Under the pieces are notes generated by a model. The model was not told the origin of the DNA. It saw only the letters and a program-made list of their open reading frames with translations, and did not search any database. This document shows positions 61,028 through 64,000 of a stretch of 64,000 nucleotides of DNA, in pieces. The translations under genes and the position numbers were made by a program. Position 1 is the stretch's first letter. The number at the start of each line of letters is the position of its first letter. This DNA comes from Acanthococcus lagerstroemiae. Its lineage: Eukaryota; Arthropoda; Insecta; Hemiptera; Eriococcidae. Location of the stretch: NCBI GenBank assembly GCA_031841125.1, contig CM063113.1, positions 55,607,211-55,671,210 of the forward strand. The letters are read 5' to 3'.

Positions 61028-62337
61028 CAAACTCACTTTCGACAAAAACTGACTTAGGCCACTTTGAAAAGGAGCTTTTCTGTTCGACGTGTCGATGTCT
61101 GTTATTTTTCGTATGACAATCCTAGTACACCGCGGCTTAGAGGCCTAATAATTGAAAAACATTCGGGGGCTGAAATGTGCACCTTATTGCGGAACACCCT
61201 GTGTACTAATTTAGGAGGCTAATGGAACTGCGAACTACCCTTCATCCTGAAAGCCTACATGGACTCGCATTTGCCGAAGCCGGCATTTCCATTCGGAACT
61301 GTGTCGCGCTGCCCGTCTCTGTTCGGCCGTATTTCAACACGGCACTGGTCGGAGTCGGTGCCGCATTATAACTTCACCAGCTCGTAGAATCGGACCGCGG
61401 CGGTGCGGCGTGGCGCTAACGTCGTCGGGGATGGCCGCGCAGCGGTAAAAGCCTATTTAAGGCGTTTAATTTAACGAAATGCTCGTCGGAAACGGCGCGA
61501 GGGCATTTAGAATTTTATTTATGGTTGTAACGCGACGGTAAACACCGTTACTCGGCGAACGCTCCCTGGGATTACAGCATTTCAACATTTACAAGATGTG
61601 TGGCCGCGAGTCGTTCTTCACCAAGTATTTATCGGCGAATTAGGCGGACGGCACGGCGATGGAAAATAACTTTAAAATACTGATACGGCGTACGTAGAAC
61701 CGCGCGCTTCTGTGCGCCGCCATTATCAGCCGGAGCTCCGCGTTACGAGATCCGGCGACCCCCGACGTGCGCCGTATAAACGGCACCGTATGTAAAACCT
61801 AGATAAAGTTTTACCGGGGTCTTCTGTGCAATCTTTAATCGTATGTTTTGAAAGTTAGTCCCGACACGCCGATAGAGTACACATGTATAATGTGTGTAAG
61901 AGAAAGTTCATACTGTTTGGCTTTGTCTCGCGGCTCGACACCCCGTCCCTCTCCCTGGCGTCCACTGGCTATAAAGCCTTTCTATAGCCGGTTCGGGTTG
62001 TGTGTTTTCGGCGGCTCCGCGGTACAGTGCAGATAAAAAGTTCTCGGCTGCCTGCAATCCGCGATCCGCTTTGGAACCGAGAGATACCAGTAACAACGGT
62101 TTAAACTGCAATTACCTGGAGAGCTTTTAGAAATTAATGTCCGACCTTTTGATAGCGTTTTTGCGACTTTTTCTCTCCCCCCCCCCTACCAGGTGCCTTT
62201 CTTGTTACTATTATTTTATTTTCGTCTGGGAAACACCTCGTTTCGGAGCGAAAAAAGGAACTCGTTTCAGCGTGGAGCACCGTACTGTCGGGCGTCGCAA
62301 TTAAAATTAAAGGCTTAGGTAAATATGGCGCTGAATG

Positions 62338-62361
62338 CACACACACACACACACACACACA
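62338..62361. repeat. (CA)n microsatellite
   Basis: About twelve CA units. Confidence 0.95.
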
Positions 62362-62833
62362 AATCTAGCGTTGAAAAGAATAGCAGAAAATGAAGAAAAG
62401 TAACGTCGCGGACGTTGAGTGGTGGTGGAACTACGTCGAGTGTTTCAACTTAATGTACTATACGTTAATTTTTGCTCCAAATCGAAGGAGAGTATTTAAT
62501 AATGAGAACTCTTCGACAGTTCCATTTCACTACAAATGATAACCCGTATTATAAGTATGTAGAGAGAAGCAACAAGCGAAATTGCTTTTGAGAAATTTAA
62601 TCGACTCCGCGTGTAGAACGTGCGAGACACTACACGTTGTATTTTCTCAACAAAATGGACGCGAAACAAGGTCGCACAGAACTATGGGAACGAAGTCAGA
62701 GAGAAACATAGCCTATAACGGAAGTAAGATGAAATATGGTATTGAGTGTGTTATCAGTGATGATACGGTGAAATTGCAACATAATAAGCAGCTTACAGTG
62801 TTCAAAGTTCATATCAATTGAACTTGAAACTCC

Positions 62834-62857
62834 GGCCACTGATGCGATACTCGAAGG
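62834..62857 (+). repeat. R1-like 3' tail stub
   Basis: GGCCACTGATGCGATACTCG is the conserved segment of the R1-like 3' UTR. It is cut immediately by a hAT-like terminus (CAGTGGCG). Confidence 0.6.
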
Positions 62858-63059
62858 CAGTGGCGTTCTGAGCCACCGGGAAACCGGGAAAATTCTCGGG
62901 GCCCGAAACTTCATGGGCCCTTTTTCAAAGCGGAAAAAGAGAAAAACTGCAAAGCATGGTCGGCGGTATCGAACACCTTACAAAAATCGAATAATACCAA
63001 ATGCACTTCAGTTTGGTAGGTGCCCGCTTTTTCTACAAGTTGATTTAGTGCATGGATGA

Positions 63060-63890
63060 GGTCGGTAAATCTTAAATTACACATTAAATCGGATTCAGCG
63101 GGTTCTGAAAGATACTACTCATGCACTACGTCGGAGAAATAAATCAGTTTTTGCATAAACTTCTTCAGTGCTGCATTCAGGGGAAACGGGTGTATCTCAA
63201 AATCAGTCCCAGAATAGGACTTAACGATTTTAAAAACCCTTACATCGAGCACCATGTCGTTGAAATGATACATTTAACGCGACCCCTTTTCTGGTGCTAC
63301 ATTGAGAAACTGAATCCAAAAACTACCCTCTAAATAGGATTCAGCGAGTTCTCAAACATACTACTCAAGTACCACGTCTATGAAATGGGTCAATTTATGC
63401 CTGGATCTGCAACCGGGGGAAGGAGGCGAAGGGATGAGAAATCGAGCCCAAAAATTGTTCTAAAATGGAATTTAACGACTTCAAAAATCGGTAAATCGAG
63501 TTCTATGTCGAGAAAATGGGTCAGTTTGTGCAGAAACCATCCCTAAAGACACTTATTTGAGAGTTTGATCTGAATTTCCCTCAACATCGGATTTAGTGAA
63601 TTTGAGAATCTTGAAAATGGAGTATCGTGTCGAACAAATGAATCAAGTTTTGTGAGAATCCATTTCATACAACTTTTAGTGGTCGAAACCAAAAACTAGC
63701 TCCTAACACGGATTAACGAGTTCGGAAATGTACAAATGGAATACTACGCTGAAGAAATGAATCATGTTTTGTCCGAGCCTTCTTGAGAGGGGGGGGGGGG
63801 GTTGAGGGTTTAGATCCCAAAAATCACTTCCGAAATTGGATTCAGCGAGCACGAAAACCCACAAATCAAATACCATCTTTAAAAAATTGT
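63060..63890 (+). repeat. Diverged tandem repeat, about 124-bp unit, seven copies
   Basis: The anchor GGATTCAGCGAGTT (variants GGACTTAACGA, GGAATTTAACGA, GGATTTAGTGA) starts at 63091, 63217, 63337, 63467, 63589, 63710 and 63838. Each is followed by a CTACGTCGAAGAAATGGGTCA-like stretch near the middle. The last unit contains no stop to the pattern before about 63890. A G13 run lies at 63789-63801. Confidence 0.82.
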
Positions 63891-64000
63891 TTAATATTCT
63901 AACTCATCATCTTTGTAACCTAATCAATTCAATGACCTTATCGACTTGATTAAAATATTTTGTTCATGAAGAATGCTAAAATGAACAATCTCTGTAACGG

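Larger units (their letters stand above)
61028..63059. other. Intergenic; CpG-rich single-copy-like block at about 61200-62100
   Basis: No gene is seen. 61200-62100 is rich in CG dinucleotides, lacks TE marks and has only short chance frames. Texture (GC with poly-A/T breaks such as AATTTTATTTATGG) suggests conserved noncoding DNA, unproven. A hAT-like left end CAGTGGCGTTCTGAGCCACC lies at 62858, directly after an R1-tail stub. Confidence 0.4.

Overview
The window is eukaryotic, almost certainly an arthropod (insect-like) nuclear genome. It has one protein-coding host gene with nine exons and GT-AG introns, AT-rich introns and intergenic DNA, microsatellites, satellite arrays, and many decayed transposable elements (TEs): RTE-, R1-, I- and Jockey-type retroelements, hAT, mariner and foldback elements. 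There are no bacterial operons, no CRISPR array and no rRNA. The exact order cannot be fixed from sequence alone; a TE-rich insect is my inference.

The only convincing host gene is an ecto-5'-nucleotidase/apyrase-family enzyme on the + strand. Its nine coding exons lie between 24,689 and 57,074 and splice into a continuous 600-codon frame (1,803 nt with stop). It carries a signal peptide, all seven expected metal-binding residues, the C-terminal substrate domain, and a hydrophobic C-terminal tail typical of a GPI signal. The gene covers about 32 kb because four of its introns (1, 2, 4 and 7) are filled with TEs.

Layout. 1-24,600: upstream intergenic DNA. It holds a tRNA-derived SINE-like head, a 3' RTE fragment, degenerate AGTCT-rich repeats, a dead mariner, a 169-bp satellite family, an R1-like fragment, a small MITE with inverted termini, a 4.3-kb Foldback-like element whose two ends carry inverted tandem-repeat arrays, two hAT-type MITEs, an RTE fragment and a 1.1-kb TA-flanked foldback element. 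25,043-33,896 (intron 1): an antisense RTE copy, and a sense RTE 5' fragment split by a hAT MITE with a perfect 8-bp target duplication. 34,101-37,579 (intron 2): three nested inverted-repeat elements, then a short-period repeat split by a MITE with an 11-bp duplication. 38,198-49,480 (intron 4): a solo-LTR-like block, an RTE 3' end, a second 1.1-kb foldback element, Jockey-like and I-like retroelement pseudogenes, and an R1-like 3' tail. 50,080-55,153 (intron 7): a hAT MITE 11 bp from the splice donor, a structurally complete but decayed 3-kb hAT transposon, and a MITE next to the exon 8 acceptor. 55,376-56,892 (intron 8): a ~125-bp tandem repeat. 57,075-64,000: downstream intergenic DNA with an R1-like tail split by another retroelement, a CpG-rich single-copy block, and a ~124-bp tandem array running toward the window end.

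No new multi-gene system is visible. The most unusual items are the Foldback-like 4.3-kb structure with 9-bp flanking repeats, the two 1.1-kb foldback elements, the layered TE nests with readable target duplications, and a possible soluble versus GPI-anchored switch in the nucleotidase through retention of intron 8.
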